Positions 1 to 9,285 of a stretch of DNA of 64,000 nt are shown in pieces. The notes under the pieces are model-generated. The model saw only the letters and a list, made by a program, of their open reading frames with translations, had not been told where the DNA came from and searched no databases. Position 1 is the stretch's first letter. Every line of letters starts with the position of its first letter. The stretch spans positions 62,001 through 126,000 of the forward strand of contig JAFVDF010000005.1 in assembly GCA_017478625.1 (NCBI GenBank). The letters are read 5' to 3'. This DNA is from Alloprevotella sp. GTDB lineage: Bacteria; Bacteroidota; Bacteroidia; Bacteroidales; Bacteroidaceae. The position numbers and the translations under genes were made by a program.

Positions 1-29
1 AATCCTATCCCATCACTTCATACTCTACT

Positions 30-1142
30 ATGAGATTTTTCGTACCTATCCTATTCCTTTCACTACTGATATTGTCGCTCAGCTATTGTTCTTGGCGAAT
101 ATATCATGTGTTGCCGTTCAGCAACTCCATCCTACGCGCTTTTATCAGCCTCTTACCCTTTGTCTTGACCCTCGGCTCAGTGACCTGCTTTATGGTGGGA
201 TTCGACCGCATAGCCTATCAGCCGGCTGTCATACTCTACGAAATATGCACCTCGTGGATTATCATACTGCTATATATTTTCCTGGCTTTCTTACTGATTG
301 ACGTCCTGCGCTTAATCCACCTTCTGCCTTCAGACATACTTACGGCAAACTGGAAGACCCTTGGTACACTCACCGTTCTCCTTGCCAGTTTGTTCGTATA
401 TGGTAATATCCACTACCAGCATAAGTACCGCGAAGAGATAACCCTGCCCACTCATGGAAAAGTATTGAAACCCACAAAGATTGTCCTATTAAGCGACCTC
501 CACCTGGGCTATCACAATCGCGCAGAAACTTTCAAAAAATGGATAAGCCTTATCAATAAAGAAAATGCAGATGCCATCCTGATTGCCGGAGATATCATAG
601 ACATCAGTATTCGGCCTTTGCTGGAAGAAAACATAGCCGAACTTTTCCACACCTTCAATGCCCCCGTCTATGCGAGCCTTGGCAATCACGAATACTTTAG
701 TGGAGAGCCTCGTGCAAAGTTGTTTTTTCGCGATGCCCACATTATGTTGCTTCGTGACACCGCTCTAACGCTACCGGCTAATATTCTAGTTGTCGGGCGT
801 GACGACCGCACCAATCCACACCGCGCTTCTACCAAACAGATTCTGGCTTCTGTCCACAAAAACGATACGCTGACAGCCCCCTACTCTATTCTCTTGGACC
901 ACCAGCCCTATCATTTGGAGGAATCTGAAGAAGCCGGAATAGATTTCCAGTTTAGCGGACATACGCACCACGGACAAGTATGGCCAATATCTTGGATAAC
1001 AGATTTAATCTACGAAGATGCGTTTGGTTTCTACAGTCGTGGCGATACAAACTACTATGTGTCTTCCGGCTTAGGTATCTGGGGCGGAAAATTTCGTATC
1101 GGTACACGCTCAGAATATGTTGTACTGACGCTACTGCCTTGA
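30..1142 (+). CDS. Membrane-anchored metallophosphoesterase (calcineurin-like, YkuE/YaeI type)
   Basis: The protein has 370 residues. The first ~125 are hydrophobic, with about four membrane segments (near residues 5-25, 35-57, 68-95 and 110-125), followed by a soluble calcineurin-like phosphoesterase domain. The dinuclear-metal motifs are all visible in order: SDLHLG (155-160), GDIID (187-191), GNHEY (218-222), DHQP (290-293) and SGHTHHGQVWP (319-329). In this family such domains hydrolyse phosphoester or pyrophosphate bonds, often of lipid-linked substrates; the substrate here cannot be read from sequence. The ATG at 30 is the first in frame, and only 29 bases of upstream sequence are visible, so a longer form cannot be excluded. 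It is separated from clpC by 127 bases and is probably transcribed independently of it. Confidence 0.9.
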   Translation: MRFFVPILFLSLLILSLSYCSWRIYHVLPFSNSILRAFISLLPFVLTLGSVTCFMVGFDRIAYQPAVILYEICTSWIIILLYIFLAFLLIDVLRLIHLLPSDILTANWKTLGTLTVLLASLFVYGNIHYQHKYREEITLPTHGKVLKPTKIVLLSDLHLGYHNRAETFKKWISLINKENADAILIAGDIIDISIRPLLEENIAELFHTFNAPVYASLGNHEYFSGEPRAKLFFRDAHIMLLRDTALTLPANILVVGRDDRTNPHRASTKQILASVHKNDTLTAPYSILLDHQPYHLEESEEAGIDFQFSGHTHHGQVWPISWITDLIYEDAFGFYSRGDTNYYVSSGLGIWGGKFRIGTRSEYVVLTLLP

Positions 1143-1206
1143 TTTGTAGGTCTGTCGGACAAATATTTCTAAAAAATCCGGTTTTCCATACTCTCTTGTC
1201 CCTATT

Positions 1207-1222
1207 CGGCACACAAATTGCA
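1207..1222 (+). promoter_or_regulatory. Sigma-54 (RpoN)-like -24/-12 promoter of clpC
   Basis: The 16-mer CGGCACACAAATTGCA matches the sigma-54 consensus TGGCACGNNNNTTGCW at GGCAC and TTGCA. The GG and GC dinucleotides are exactly 10 bases apart. Expected transcription start is near 1233, giving a leader of about 37 bases before the ATG at 1270. A short inverted repeat (ATTTGT at 1142-1147, ACAAAT at 1159-1164) lies upstream and could be an activator site, but it is weak. The match is seen in sequence; function is inferred. Confidence 0.5.
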
Positions 1223-1253
1223 TAATACAATTTCCATAGATAATCATACAACT

Positions 1254-1260
1254 AGGAGGA
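1254..1260 (+). promoter_or_regulatory. Strong Shine-Dalgarno site of clpC
   Basis: AGGAGGA ends nine bases before the clpC ATG at 1270. Such a full Shine-Dalgarno match is unusual here: most start codons in the window have no clear anti-16S complement, as is typical of Bacteroidota. It confirms the chosen start. Confidence 0.65.
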
Positions 1261-1269
1261 CAGTATAAT

Positions 1270-3801
1270 ATGGAATATAAACTTCCAACCAGTTTTACAA
1301 GAATTCTCGCAAATTGTCGTGCAGAGGCTATTCGGCTGGAGCGCAACAATGTCAATATCTTGTGTCTTCTACTGGGAATGCTTAAAGACAATAATGAAGA
1401 AATAAAGCAACTGCTTACCGATATGGGGACAGACATACCCCATCTGGCGCAGGAAGCTGAGAATATAATCGTCAAAGTACCGGAAAATGTCAATGCCATT
1501 GCCTCGGCGGCAAATTTGATGATGTTTGACCATGATTGCACTCGCATTTTTCGCCTTGCCCTTATGGAAGCCAAGCGTTGCGGAGTAGAAGCCGACGGAC
1601 GCCATCTTCTAATGGCCATGCTCCATGATCGGACCAATTTGGCCCGCCCACTTTTGGAACAGCACGGGCTTACTTACGAAAAAATTGTAGATAAAACAGG
1701 CTTCCGCCCTATATCAGACGAATATGCCTCCTCTCCTACAGACGATCCGGATAGTCTGCACCACAGTCGGGGCCAACATAGGCAGCAGAAGACTAATTCT
1801 GCAGAGAACAACAACGAAACACCAATCATAGACAATTATGGGACAGACCTGACCCAACTGGCAGAAGAAGGTGTACTCGATCCGGTAGTGGGACGCGATA
1901 AGGAAATGCAACGATTGGCCCAGATCCTGTGCCGACGCCGTAAGAACAACCCGATACTCATCGGACAGGCTGGCGTGGGTAAGAGTGCGGTCGTTGAAGG
2001 GCTGGCTCAACGCATCGTAAAGCGCAAAGTTCCTCGTTTGCTACAGGGCAAGCGAATAGTTACCGTACAATTGGCCGGACTTGTGGCAGGCACTCAGTAT
2101 CGCGGACAATTTGAAGAACGAATCCGACGTCTTATCCAGGAACTCAAACAGCATCCTGAAATCATAATCTTCATCGATGAAATCCACTCCATCATAGGAG
2201 CTGGTGGCGTAGAAGGCGGACTTGACGCCGCAAACATACTGAAGCCGGCTCTCTCTCGAGGCGACATCCAGTGCATCGGAGCCACAACCATTGACGAATA
2301 TAAGAAAAGCATTGAAAAAGACCGAGCCCTCGAGCGCAGGTTCCAGCAGGTAATGATAGAGCCCACCTCTGCACAGGAAACAATCCTTATTCTGCAAAAT
2401 CTCAGTAAACGCTACGAAGAGCATCATAACGTCCACTATACAGACGAGGCCCTCGAAGCCTGTGTTCTACTTACCGGACGCTACATCACAGACCGTGCAT
2501 TTCCTGACAAGGCCATTGACGCAATGGACGAAGCAGGTAGCCGTAAGAGTTTAGTCGGACTAAATGTTCCAGAACCCATCCTTACGCTCGAAGCCTCCAT
2601 AAATCAGGCTGAAAAAGAAAAGACCCATGCGGCCAAAGCAGAAAACTATACGCTAGCCGCAGAATTGCGTGATAAAATTCAAGGATTGAAAACGCAATTG
2701 GAACAGGCCACAGATGCTTGGAAATCAGAGCAACAAGACAAACGCCAAGAGGTTACCTCCGACGATATAGCAGAAGTTGTATCGCTCATAAGCGGTGTAC
2801 CCGTTCAACGCATGACAGAAACCGAGAGCAAACGACTTCGCGAACTGCGCTCCAGACTTTCGGCCAAAGTAGTGGCTCAGGATGACGCGATAGACAAGCT
2901 TGCGCGTAGCATCATCCGCAACCGTATAGGCATTGCTACGCCCAATCATCCTATCGGAACTTTCCTTTTTGTCGGACCTACGGGCGTAGGAAAGACCTAT
3001 CTGGTCAAATGTCTTGCCGAAGAGATGTTTGGAAGCGAAAGTGCACTCATACGCTTCGACATGAGCGAGTATGGTGAACGCCACACAGTATCCCGTCTCG
3101 TAGGGGCTCCTCCGGGATACGTAGGCTACGAAGAAGGTGGACAATTGACCGAAAAAGTGAAACGACACCCCTATTCGGTCATTCTACTGGACGAGATTGA
3201 GAAAGCACATCCCGACATTTTCAACACTTTACTCCAAGTGTTGGACGAAGGGCGCCTAACCGACGGAAACGGAAATACGGTAGATTTTCGCAACACCATA
3301 ATTGTCATGACTTCCAACAGCGGAAGCCGTGACCTGAAGGACTTTGGAAAAAATGTGGGGTTCAACCTAAATCCTTCGGGCAATATTTCTGCTGAAAAGT
3401 CAGAGAAGATTATTGACAAAGCCCTGAAGCGACAGTTTGCCCCCGAATTCTTAAATCGGCTGGATGATATTATTTTCTTCAGCCCGCTCACTCGAGAGGA
3501 TGCCTACGATATAGTAAAATTACAACTGAACGAGTTCCGCGCACGATTGGAAGAATTGAATATTCTTACCTCATTTGACAAACGTATCCACAATTTTATC
3601 ATAGATAAAGGTTTCGATACACAATATGGCGCCCGATCTATTAAACGAACCATTCAGACTCAGCTGGAAAATGAAATATCCTCTTTCTTGATTGAAAACG
3701 ACCTCCTTTCACGCACAGTCCCCCTCCGACTGACAGTCTCGATCAAAGAGAATAAAATTAAAATCAAGAAGACAGTGGAAAAAGAGGAGAAAAGTGAATA
3801 A
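1270..3801 (+). CDS. clpC: ClpC-type AAA+ unfoldase, ATP-binding subunit of Clp protease
   Basis: This 843-residue class I Clp ATPase unfolds substrates for ClpP in the cytoplasm. The order is an N-terminal Clp-N double repeat (about 5-150), a charged His/Gln-rich linker (150-190), NBD1 with Walker A GQAGVGKS near 232 and Walker [10 protein letters not shown], a short middle domain with a UVR-like coiled coil near 456-477, and NBD2 with Walker A GPTGVGKT near 569. The short middle domain argues for ClpC rather than the disaggregase ClpB. A VGF tripeptide near 696, in the loop that docks ClpP, supports a protease partner. The ATG at 1270 has a strong ribosome site. A sigma-54-like promoter lies upstream and an intrinsic terminator follows, so the gene looks monocistronic. 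No clpP is in the window. Confidence 0.93.
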   Translation: MEYKLPTSFTRILANCRAEAIRLERNNVNILCLLLGMLKDNNEEIKQLLTDMGTDIPHLAQEAENIIVKVPENVNAIASAANLMMFDHDCTRIFRLALMEAKRCGVEADGRHLLMAMLHDRTNLARPLLEQHGLTYEKIVDKTGFRPISDEYASSPTDDPDSLHHSRGQHRQQKTNSAENNNETPIIDNYGTDLTQLAEEGVLDPVVGRDKEMQRLAQILCRRRKNNPILIGQAGVGKSAVVEGLAQRIVKRKVPRLLQGKRIVTVQLAGLVAGTQYRGQFEERIRRLIQELKQHPEIIIFIDEIHSIIGAGGVEGGLDAANILKPALSRGDIQCIGATTIDEYKKSIEKDRALERRFQQVMIEPTSAQETILILQNLSKRYEEHHNVHYTDEALEACVLLTGRYITDRAFPDKAIDAMDEAGSRKSLVGLNVPEPILTLEASINQAEKEKTHAAKAENYTLAAELRDKIQGLKTQLEQATDAWKSEQQDKRQEVTSDDIAEVVSLISGVPVQRMTETESKRLRELRSRLSAKVVAQDDAIDKLARSIIRNRIGIATPNHPIGTFLFVGPTGVGKTYLVKCLAEEMFGSESALIRFDMSEYGERHTVSRLVGAPPGYVGYEEGGQLTEKVKRHPYSVILLDEIEKAHPDIFNTLLQVLDEGRLTDGNGNTVDFRNTIIVMTSNSGSRDLKDFGKNVGFNLNPSGNISAEKSEKIIDKALKRQFAPEFLNRLDDIIFFSPLTREDAYDIVKLQLNEFRARLEELNILTSFDKRIHNFIIDKGFDTQYGARSIKRTIQTQLENEISSFLIENDLLSRTVPLRLTVSIKENKIKIKKTVEKEEKSE

Positions 3802-3814
3802 AATGAGTATTTTT

Positions 3815-3853
3815 GCAGTTGGCAACATTAAGTTGTCAACTGCTTTTTCTTTT
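3815..3853 (+). terminator. Intrinsic terminator after clpC
   Basis: A 12-bp stem (3815-3826 with 3832-3843, one G-U pair, 5-base loop) is followed by TTTTTCTTTT. It lies just past the clpC stop. The sequence TATTTTTG immediately before and into the stem also fits the Bacteroidota -7 element TAnnTTTG, so this stretch could instead include the rfbC promoter; I prefer terminator, with both roles possible. Confidence 0.75.
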
Positions 3854-3858
3854 GCACA

Positions 3859-4413
3859 ATGAAATTTCTTAAAACTGAGATTGAAGGGGTTTGGATTTGT
3901 GAGCCAAAAGTCTATGCGGATGCCAGAGGCTATTTTGTAGAAACGTGGCGCGAGGCAGAATTCAACCAGCAGATCGGCTCTCCGGTTAAGTTCATACAAG
4001 ACAACCAATCTAAATCTTCGTTGGGTGTGTTGCGCGGACTACATTATCAGAAAGGTGAATATTCGCAAGCAAAACTAGTGCGAGTTCTTCAAGGCGCCGT
4101 CATTGATGTGGCCGTTGATCTCCGCAAGGAATCTCCCACTTTCGGCAAGCATGTAGCCGTTGAACTTAGCGAAGATAATTTCCGGCAGTTGTTTATTCCA
4201 CGCGGATTTGCTCACGGGTTTCAAGTAATAAGCCAAACTGCCGTTTTCGCCTACAAGGTGGACAATATCTACGCACCTCAAGAAGAAGTCTGTATCCGCT
4301 TCGATGACCCCACCCTCCAAATTCAATGGCCCATAAGCGACCCAACACAGATATCCCTCTCGGAAAAGGATAATCTACGTTCTGTTAGTTTTTTAGAGGC
4401 TCCTTCTTTCTAA
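3859..4413 (+). CDS. rfbC: dTDP-4-dehydrorhamnose 3,5-epimerase
   Basis: This 184-residue cupin-fold enzyme converts dTDP-4-dehydro-6-deoxyglucose to dTDP-4-dehydrorhamnose, the third step of dTDP-L-rhamnose synthesis for surface glycans. The family signature GVLRGLHYQ (residues 56-64) includes the presumed catalytic His62, and RGFAHGFQ, FAYKVDNIY and RFDDP follow at the expected spacing. Length is normal for RmlC/RfbC. The companion genes rfbA, rfbB and rfbD are not in the window, so it is an isolated pathway member here. It sits 13 bases ahead of lepA and probably shares a transcript with it; a functional link to lepA is not expected. Confidence 0.92.
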   Translation: MKFLKTEIEGVWICEPKVYADARGYFVETWREAEFNQQIGSPVKFIQDNQSKSSLGVLRGLHYQKGEYSQAKLVRVLQGAVIDVAVDLRKESPTFGKHVAVELSEDNFRQLFIPRGFAHGFQVISQTAVFAYKVDNIYAPQEEVCIRFDDPTLQIQWPISDPTQISLSEKDNLRSVSFLEAPSF

Positions 4414-4426
4414 CTACATATTCTAA

Positions 4427-6211
4427 ATGAAGCATATACGCAACTTCTGCATTATTGCCCATATAGACCACGGAAAAAGCACCTTGGCCGACCGCTTGCT
4501 TGAATATACAAATACAGTGACGGTCAAAGAAGACCAGGTGCTTGATGATATGGAACTTGAAAAAGAACGTGGCATCACTATCAAGAGCCACGCTATACAG
4601 ATGGACTATACCGCCACAGATGGGCAACAATATGTACTCAATCTGATTGATACTCCAGGACATGTGGACTTCTCATACGAAGTATCAAGAAGTATAGCCG
4701 CTTGCGAGGGATGCCTATTGCTCGTAGATTCCACCCAAGGCGTCCAAGCACAAACCATATCCAATCTGTATATGGCTATAGAGCAGGATCTGGAAATCAT
4801 CCCCGTATTGAGCAAATGCGATATGATAAACTCCATGCCCGAGCAGGTAGAGGACGAAATCATAGAACTATTAGGTTGCAAGAGGGAGGAAATAATTCGT
4901 ACCTCAGGTAAGACGGGAGAAGGCGTCCCCGAAATTTTGCAACGCATAGTAGATATTATTCCTGCACCGAAGGGAGACGAAGACGCTCCTTTACAAGCGA
5001 TGATATTTGACTCTGTTTTCAATCCGTTCCGCGGTATAATTGCGTACTTCAAAATAGTGAACGGACACATAAGTCAGGGGGAAGAGGTCGTTTTCGTAAA
5101 CACTAAAGAAAAATATTCGGCCGATGAAATTGGAGTACTAAAGATGGAACTTTCTCCGCGTAAGATTCTCCACTGTGGCGACGTCGGATATATTGTTAGT
5201 GGTATCAAAGCGGCCACGGAAGTAAAGGTCGGAGACACCATCACCAGCGTTTCCAATCCGTGCGATAAGGCTATATCTGGATTTGAGGAAGTAAAGCCAA
5301 TGGTCTTTGCGGGTTTATATCCAATAGAAACAGAAGACTTTGAAAATCTACGCTCAAGTTTAGAAAAACTTCAGCTTAACGACGCCAGTCTCACGTTCCA
5401 GCCAGAATCTTCCGTTGCACTAGGTTTCGGATTCCGTTGTGGTTTCCTCGGACTTCTCCATATGGACATCATACAGGAGCGTCTTGATAGAGAATTCAAT
5501 ATGAATGTCATCACGACAGTACCTAATGTCAGCTACCATGTCTTTGACAAACATGGCGAAATGACTGAGGTACACAATCCTGCGGGTATGCCAGATCAAA
5601 CGGAGATAGAACATATAGAAGAACCCTATATTCGCGCAAGTATAATTACCCGTTCTGAATACATCGGACCTATTATGACGCTCTGCCTCAATAAGCGCGG
5701 CGAACTGGTAAAGCAGGAATATGTGTCTGGCGACCGACTTGAAATCCACTACGATATGCCTTTGGCTGAAATCGTTATTGACTTTTACGATAAATTAAAG
5801 TCCATTTCCAAAGGGTATGCTTCGTTTGATTATCATCCGATAGAGTTTCGCCCTTCTCGCCTTATCAAATTAGATATTTTACTTAATGGCGAACCTGTAG
5901 ATGCCCTTTCTACACTGACACACATTGATAATGCCGTTTCATTCGGACGTAGAATGTGTGAAAAACTTAAAGAACTGCTTCCACGGCAACAGTTCGACAT
6001 TGCGATACAAGCAGCCATTGGGGCCAAAATCATAGCCCGCGAAACAGTAAAACAAGTGCGAAAGGATGTTACCGCAAAGTGCTATGGGGGCGATATAAGC
6101 CGTAAACGAAAATTATTAGAGAAGCAGAAACGCGGAAAGAAGCGTATGAAGCAAATCGGTAATGTACAAGTTCCTCAAAAAGCCTTTTTGGCAGTTCTAA
6201 AACTTGATTAA
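4427..6211 (+). CDS. lepA: Elongation factor 4 (ribosome back-translocase LepA)
   Basis: A 594-residue translational GTPase of normal length for LepA. The G domain shows AHIDHGKST (10-18), the effector-loop region with [19 protein letters not shown] and a CDM variant of the NKxD motif (NKCD-equivalent SKCD). The EF4-specific C-terminal domain ends with the conserved [17 protein letters not shown] segment. EF4 remodels stalled ribosomes and affects translation fidelity and 30S assembly. The ATG at 4427 gives the typical [17 protein letters not shown] start. It follows rfbC closely and precedes the FtsE-like gene by 45 bases. Confidence 0.97.
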   Translation: MKHIRNFCIIAHIDHGKSTLADRLLEYTNTVTVKEDQVLDDMELEKERGITIKSHAIQMDYTATDGQQYVLNLIDTPGHVDFSYEVSRSIAACEGCLLLVDSTQGVQAQTISNLYMAIEQDLEIIPVLSKCDMINSMPEQVEDEIIELLGCKREEIIRTSGKTGEGVPEILQRIVDIIPAPKGDEDAPLQAMIFDSVFNPFRGIIAYFKIVNGHISQGEEVVFVNTKEKYSADEIGVLKMELSPRKILHCGDVGYIVSGIKAATEVKVGDTITSVSNPCDKAISGFEEVKPMVFAGLYPIETEDFENLRSSLEKLQLNDASLTFQPESSVALGFGFRCGFLGLLHMDIIQERLDREFNMNVITTVPNVSYHVFDKHGEMTEVHNPAGMPDQTEIEHIEEPYIRASIITRSEYIGPIMTLCLNKRGELVKQEYVSGDRLEIHYDMPLAEIVIDFYDKLKSISKGYASFDYHPIEFRPSRLIKLDILLNGEPVDALSTLTHIDNAVSFGRRMCEKLKELLPRQQFDIAIQAAIGAKIIARETVKQVRKDVTAKCYGGDISRKRKLLEKQKRGKKRMKQIGNVQVPQKAFLAVLKLD

Positions 6212-6256
6212 TTTTGTAGAATAAGTCCATCTGACAACCCTATAAATCTTTGTAAA

Positions 6257-7003
6257 GTGATCATAGACATAAAACATATTGACATAAAGCACGACGAGGA
6301 CAAAACGCTCATCGAAAATGTCTCCTTTAATGCCGACAAAGGTTCCTTTATCTTTATAGTTGGTCGTGTAGGTGCAGGCAAAAGTACGCTCCTGCGAACA
6401 ATCCACGGCGAATATTGCCCTTATCGCTCTGAGACTATCCCAGAGGAGGAAGAAGCTATCGTAAAAGTTTTAGATTATGACTTATTACGAATTAAGCGTC
6501 GGAGAATGCAAGAACTGCGTCGCGAGGTTGGATATGTTTTTCAAAACTATCGACTGCTCGGGAGTAGAACCATCGCGCAGAATCTGGGTTTCGTGCTACG
6601 GGCTACAGGATGGAAAAACAAACAGGAAAGACTCGAGCGAATCAATCAAGTGCTTGAAGCTGTAGGACTTGCCGATAAGGGAAATAAGTATCCTCACGAA
6701 TTAAGTGGTGGCGAACAGCAACGGGCCGCTATAGCCAGAGCGTTGCTTAATCGGCCCAAAATATTGCTAGCGGATGAGCCCACAGGCAACCTTGACGCTG
6801 AAACAGGCAATCAAATTCTAGATTTACTCCACTATGCAGCAGAGCAAGGCACAGCGGTTATCATCGTTACGCATAATATGCACCTGCTCCAACGCTTTGA
6901 TTGCCAAGTCTATCATATAGAGAACAAGCAATTACTGCCTATTTCTGCTGAAGAAGCTTTTCTGACGCTTCAACAGGAAAGTAATGCGCAACACCCCCAA
7001 TAA
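6257..7003 (+). CDS. ftsE: ABC transporter ATP-binding protein, FtsE-like
   Basis: A 248-residue ABC ATPase with Walker [11 protein letters not shown]-loop YVFQNYRLL, signature [16 protein letters not shown], Walker [13 protein letters not shown] and switch VTHN. The FQNYRLL Q-loop and compact length resemble FtsE, the ATPase that with FtsX controls septal peptidoglycan hydrolases. The start is a GTG at 6257; no in-frame ATG lies before Walker A, and the resulting N terminus MIIDIKHID is reasonable. No FtsX-like permease occurs in the window, so the partner must be encoded elsewhere. A MacB/LolD-type ATPase is the main alternative. lysC starts 26 bases downstream and may be co-transcribed. 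Confidence 0.8.
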   Translation: MIIDIKHIDIKHDEDKTLIENVSFNADKGSFIFIVGRVGAGKSTLLRTIHGEYCPYRSETIPEEEEAIVKVLDYDLLRIKRRRMQELRREVGYVFQNYRLLGSRTIAQNLGFVLRATGWKNKQERLERINQVLEAVGLADKGNKYPHELSGGEQQRAAIARALLNRPKILLADEPTGNLDAETGNQILDLLHYAAEQGTAVIIVTHNMHLLQRFDCQVYHIENKQLLPISAEEAFLTLQQESNAQHPQ

Positions 7004-7029
7004 TCCGTTCGTTTTTATCCTTATTCAAT

Positions 7030-8340
7030 ATGAAAGTTCTAAAATTTGGTGGAACCTCAGTTGGCTCACCTCAACGCATGAAAGAGGTCTGCAAAATTTT
7101 TCTAACCGACCACAGAAATCTCGTCGTACTGTCTGCTATGTCAGGAACGACAAACTCATTGGTTGAAATAGCCGAATATTTCAAAAAAGGCAACCCTGAG
7201 GCCGCAAGTTTGGTCATTAATCAGATGAGATTAAAGTATGACCAACATGTACAAGACCTTTACTCTACTACAGAATGGCGTGAGCGGACATATCTGTTTC
7301 TCAATGACATTTTCTCATTCCTGTTTTCGTTCGCAAACAGCGATTTTGACGAAAAAGCCGAGAAAACGATTGTGGCTCAAGGCGAGATTATCAGCACCAA
7401 TATGGTGACCAACTATCTCTTAGAGAAAGGTATTAAAGCCACTCTCCTATCTGCACTTGACTTTATGCGACTGAGCGAGAACGGCGAGCCAGACCTTCCC
7501 TACATAAAGGAGAAGCTCGGCCCCATTATTGAAGCCAATAAGGAGAGCGATGTGTTCATCACACAAGGCTTTATTGCGCGCAATTCGCAAGGAGAGATTG
7601 ATAATTTACAACGCGGTGGCAGCGATTACACGGCCTGTCTGATCGGAGCGGCCCTTAAGGCTGAAGAAATTCAAATATGGACTGACATTGACGGAATGCA
7701 CAATAATGATCCGCGCTATGTGAAAAACACGAAGCCTGTAAGGCAACTGAATTTTGAAGAGGCTGCGGAACTTGCCTATTTCGGAGCAAAGATTTTGCAT
7801 CCCACGTGTATTCAGCCGGCCCGATATGCGGATGTGCCCGTGCGCTTATTGAATACGATGGAACCATCGGCGCCTGGAACAATTATTAATAACGAAATGC
7901 GTCCCAACGCTATCAAAGCCGTTGCGGCAAAGGATAATATCACTGCTATAAAGATTATATCTTCTCGGATGTTCCTTGCGCATGGATTTTTGTCTCGTGT
8001 GAGCAAAGTTTTCGAGAAGTATCAGACAAGCGTCGATATGATAACCACGTCAGAAGTAGGCATTTCGCTTAGTATTGATAATCGGACGCACTTGGACTCC
8101 ATTGTCAAGAAGCTCAAACAATACGGCACTGTAGAAATCGACGATGACATGTGCATCATTTGTGTAGTGGGAGATCTGCGATGGGGTAATGTAGATTTTG
8201 AAACCAAAATTCTGCAAGCCCTCAGCAAAGTACCTATTCGTATGATTTCTTATGGAGGGTGCAACCACAATATTTCATTCCTCATACGTGCCCAAGATAA
8301 GAAACTGGCACTTAATGCTCTAAGCGAAAGTCTATTCTAA
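7030..8340 (+). CDS. lysC: Aspartate kinase, monofunctional
   Basis: A 436-residue aspartokinase, catalysing phosphorylation of aspartate as the first step to lysine, threonine and methionine. The N-terminal kinase domain shows the hallmark KFGGTSVGS (residues 4-12), a GGSDYTACLIGAAL substrate loop and the WTDIDGMHNNDPR motif. The C-terminal ~150 residues form two ACT-type regulatory domains (region VSKVFEKYQTSVDMITTSEVG). There is no homoserine dehydrogenase fusion. The regulatory domains imply feedback control by an end-product amino acid, not identifiable from sequence. A perfect hairpin follows the gene. Confidence 0.95.
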   Translation: MKVLKFGGTSVGSPQRMKEVCKIFLTDHRNLVVLSAMSGTTNSLVEIAEYFKKGNPEAASLVINQMRLKYDQHVQDLYSTTEWRERTYLFLNDIFSFLFSFANSDFDEKAEKTIVAQGEIISTNMVTNYLLEKGIKATLLSALDFMRLSENGEPDLPYIKEKLGPIIEANKESDVFITQGFIARNSQGEIDNLQRGGSDYTACLIGAALKAEEIQIWTDIDGMHNNDPRYVKNTKPVRQLNFEEAAELAYFGAKILHPTCIQPARYADVPVRLLNTMEPSAPGTIINNEMRPNAIKAVAAKDNITAIKIISSRMFLAHGFLSRVSKVFEKYQTSVDMITTSEVGISLSIDNRTHLDSIVKKLKQYGTVEIDDDMCIICVVGDLRWGNVDFETKILQALSKVPIRMISYGGCNHNISFLIRAQDKKLALNALSESLF

Positions 8341-8393
8341 AAACGCTTGAAAGCCTTTGCGCTGGAGAGGCTAAATTGAATTACCGAACGACT

Positions 8394-8430
8394 TCCCTAT
8401 GAGGTATTTTTACCTCATAGGGATTATTAT
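8394..8430 (+). terminator. Hairpin terminator after lysC
   Basis: A perfect 13-bp stem (8394-8406 with 8411-8423) closes on a TTTT loop and is followed by an AT-rich, T-interrupted tract. It lies 53 bases past the lysC stop and before the promoter of the next gene. Confidence 0.75.
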
Positions 8431-8509
8431 ATTATGGCATATCGAAGCGAAATACTCTCTTCTGTCGTAAACTCGTCGTTTAATTACACAATAAAATCAA
8501 ATAATTAAG

Positions 8510-8517
8510 TATCTTCG
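8510..8517 (+). promoter_or_regulatory. Bacteroidota -7-like element of the CHU_C gene
   Basis: TATCTTCG differs at one base from TAnnTTTG and lies 36 bases before the ATG at 8554. The -33 element is not obvious. Confidence 0.4.
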
Positions 8518-8553
8518 CAAAAGGTTTTACCCTATCGCTAACTTTACTCAATT

Positions 8554-9258
8554 ATGCGACTACTTACTACCATTTGTGTTTTCCTTTATACTCTGTGTGG
8601 AGCCGTGGCTCAAATCTATCCGTCGGCGTCACCTATAATGATAGTTTCCGGACGAACTTCTTCCGGCGAAGTCCTCGTCAATGAAGAAGTCTCTACGTTT
8701 GATGGAAATGCCCCTTTGGAAGCCCGATTTGAAGCCCAACCACAAGATAATGATGGATATACAGCCCGATACGAATGGCGTTTCTATCAAAACAATGCAG
8801 AAAAACCATTTCTAACCCGTTTAGGCACGGAAGAATATACGGAATACACATTCAACGAAAGCGGTTCTTTTACCATTAAATTATTTGTTACTTTCACAAG
8901 AGGCACAGACGAGATAGAATATGAGCAGGACGTACCGTTTTCAATATCTATAGCTGAATCTTACATAGAGGTACCAAACGCTTTCACGCCCAACGATGAT
9001 GGTATCAACGATATTTTTAGAATAAAGGATAATTACAGGAGCATTGTAGAGTTTCGTGCACGCGTGTATGACCGTTGGTTCAAAAAACTCTACGAATGGA
9101 CCGACATCGATGGTGGCTGGGATGGAAAAAGTGGCGGTCACAACGTACCCGATGGAGCATACTATTTGAATGTAGAAGCCAAAGGGGCTGATGGCCATCA
9201 TTACCATATCAAAAAAACCATATCGCTTTTACGCGGATTTGATGAAGTGTTACGATAG
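8554..9258 (+). CDS. Secreted protein with PKD-like region and CHU_C (T9SS type B) C-terminal domain
   Basis: The 234-residue product starts with a signal peptide ending near AVAQ (residue 20). The middle part (about 45-130) has a PKD-like beta-sandwich pattern (YEWRFY, YTFNESGSFTIKLFVTF). The C-terminal ~90 residues match the gliding-motility-associated CHU_C domain: VPNAFTPNDDGINDIFRI, then a VYDRWF strand, GGWDGKSGG and VPDGAYYLNVEAKG. In Bacteroidota this domain routes proteins through the type IX secretion system (type B sorting). No catalytic domain is present, so it is a small surface or secreted protein of unknown role. uvrA follows closely, probably on the same transcript. Confidence 0.85.
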   Translation: MRLLTTICVFLYTLCGAVAQIYPSASPIMIVSGRTSSGEVLVNEEVSTFDGNAPLEARFEAQPQDNDGYTARYEWRFYQNNAEKPFLTRLGTEEYTEYTFNESGSFTIKLFVTFTRGTDEIEYEQDVPFSISIAESYIEVPNAFTPNDDGINDIFRIKDNYRSIVEFRARVYDRWFKKLYEWTDIDGGWDGKSGGHNVPDGAYYLNVEAKGADGHHYHIKKTISLLRGFDEVLR

Positions 9259-9285
9259 AACCTTTATTTGTTGAAAGCCCCCTCT

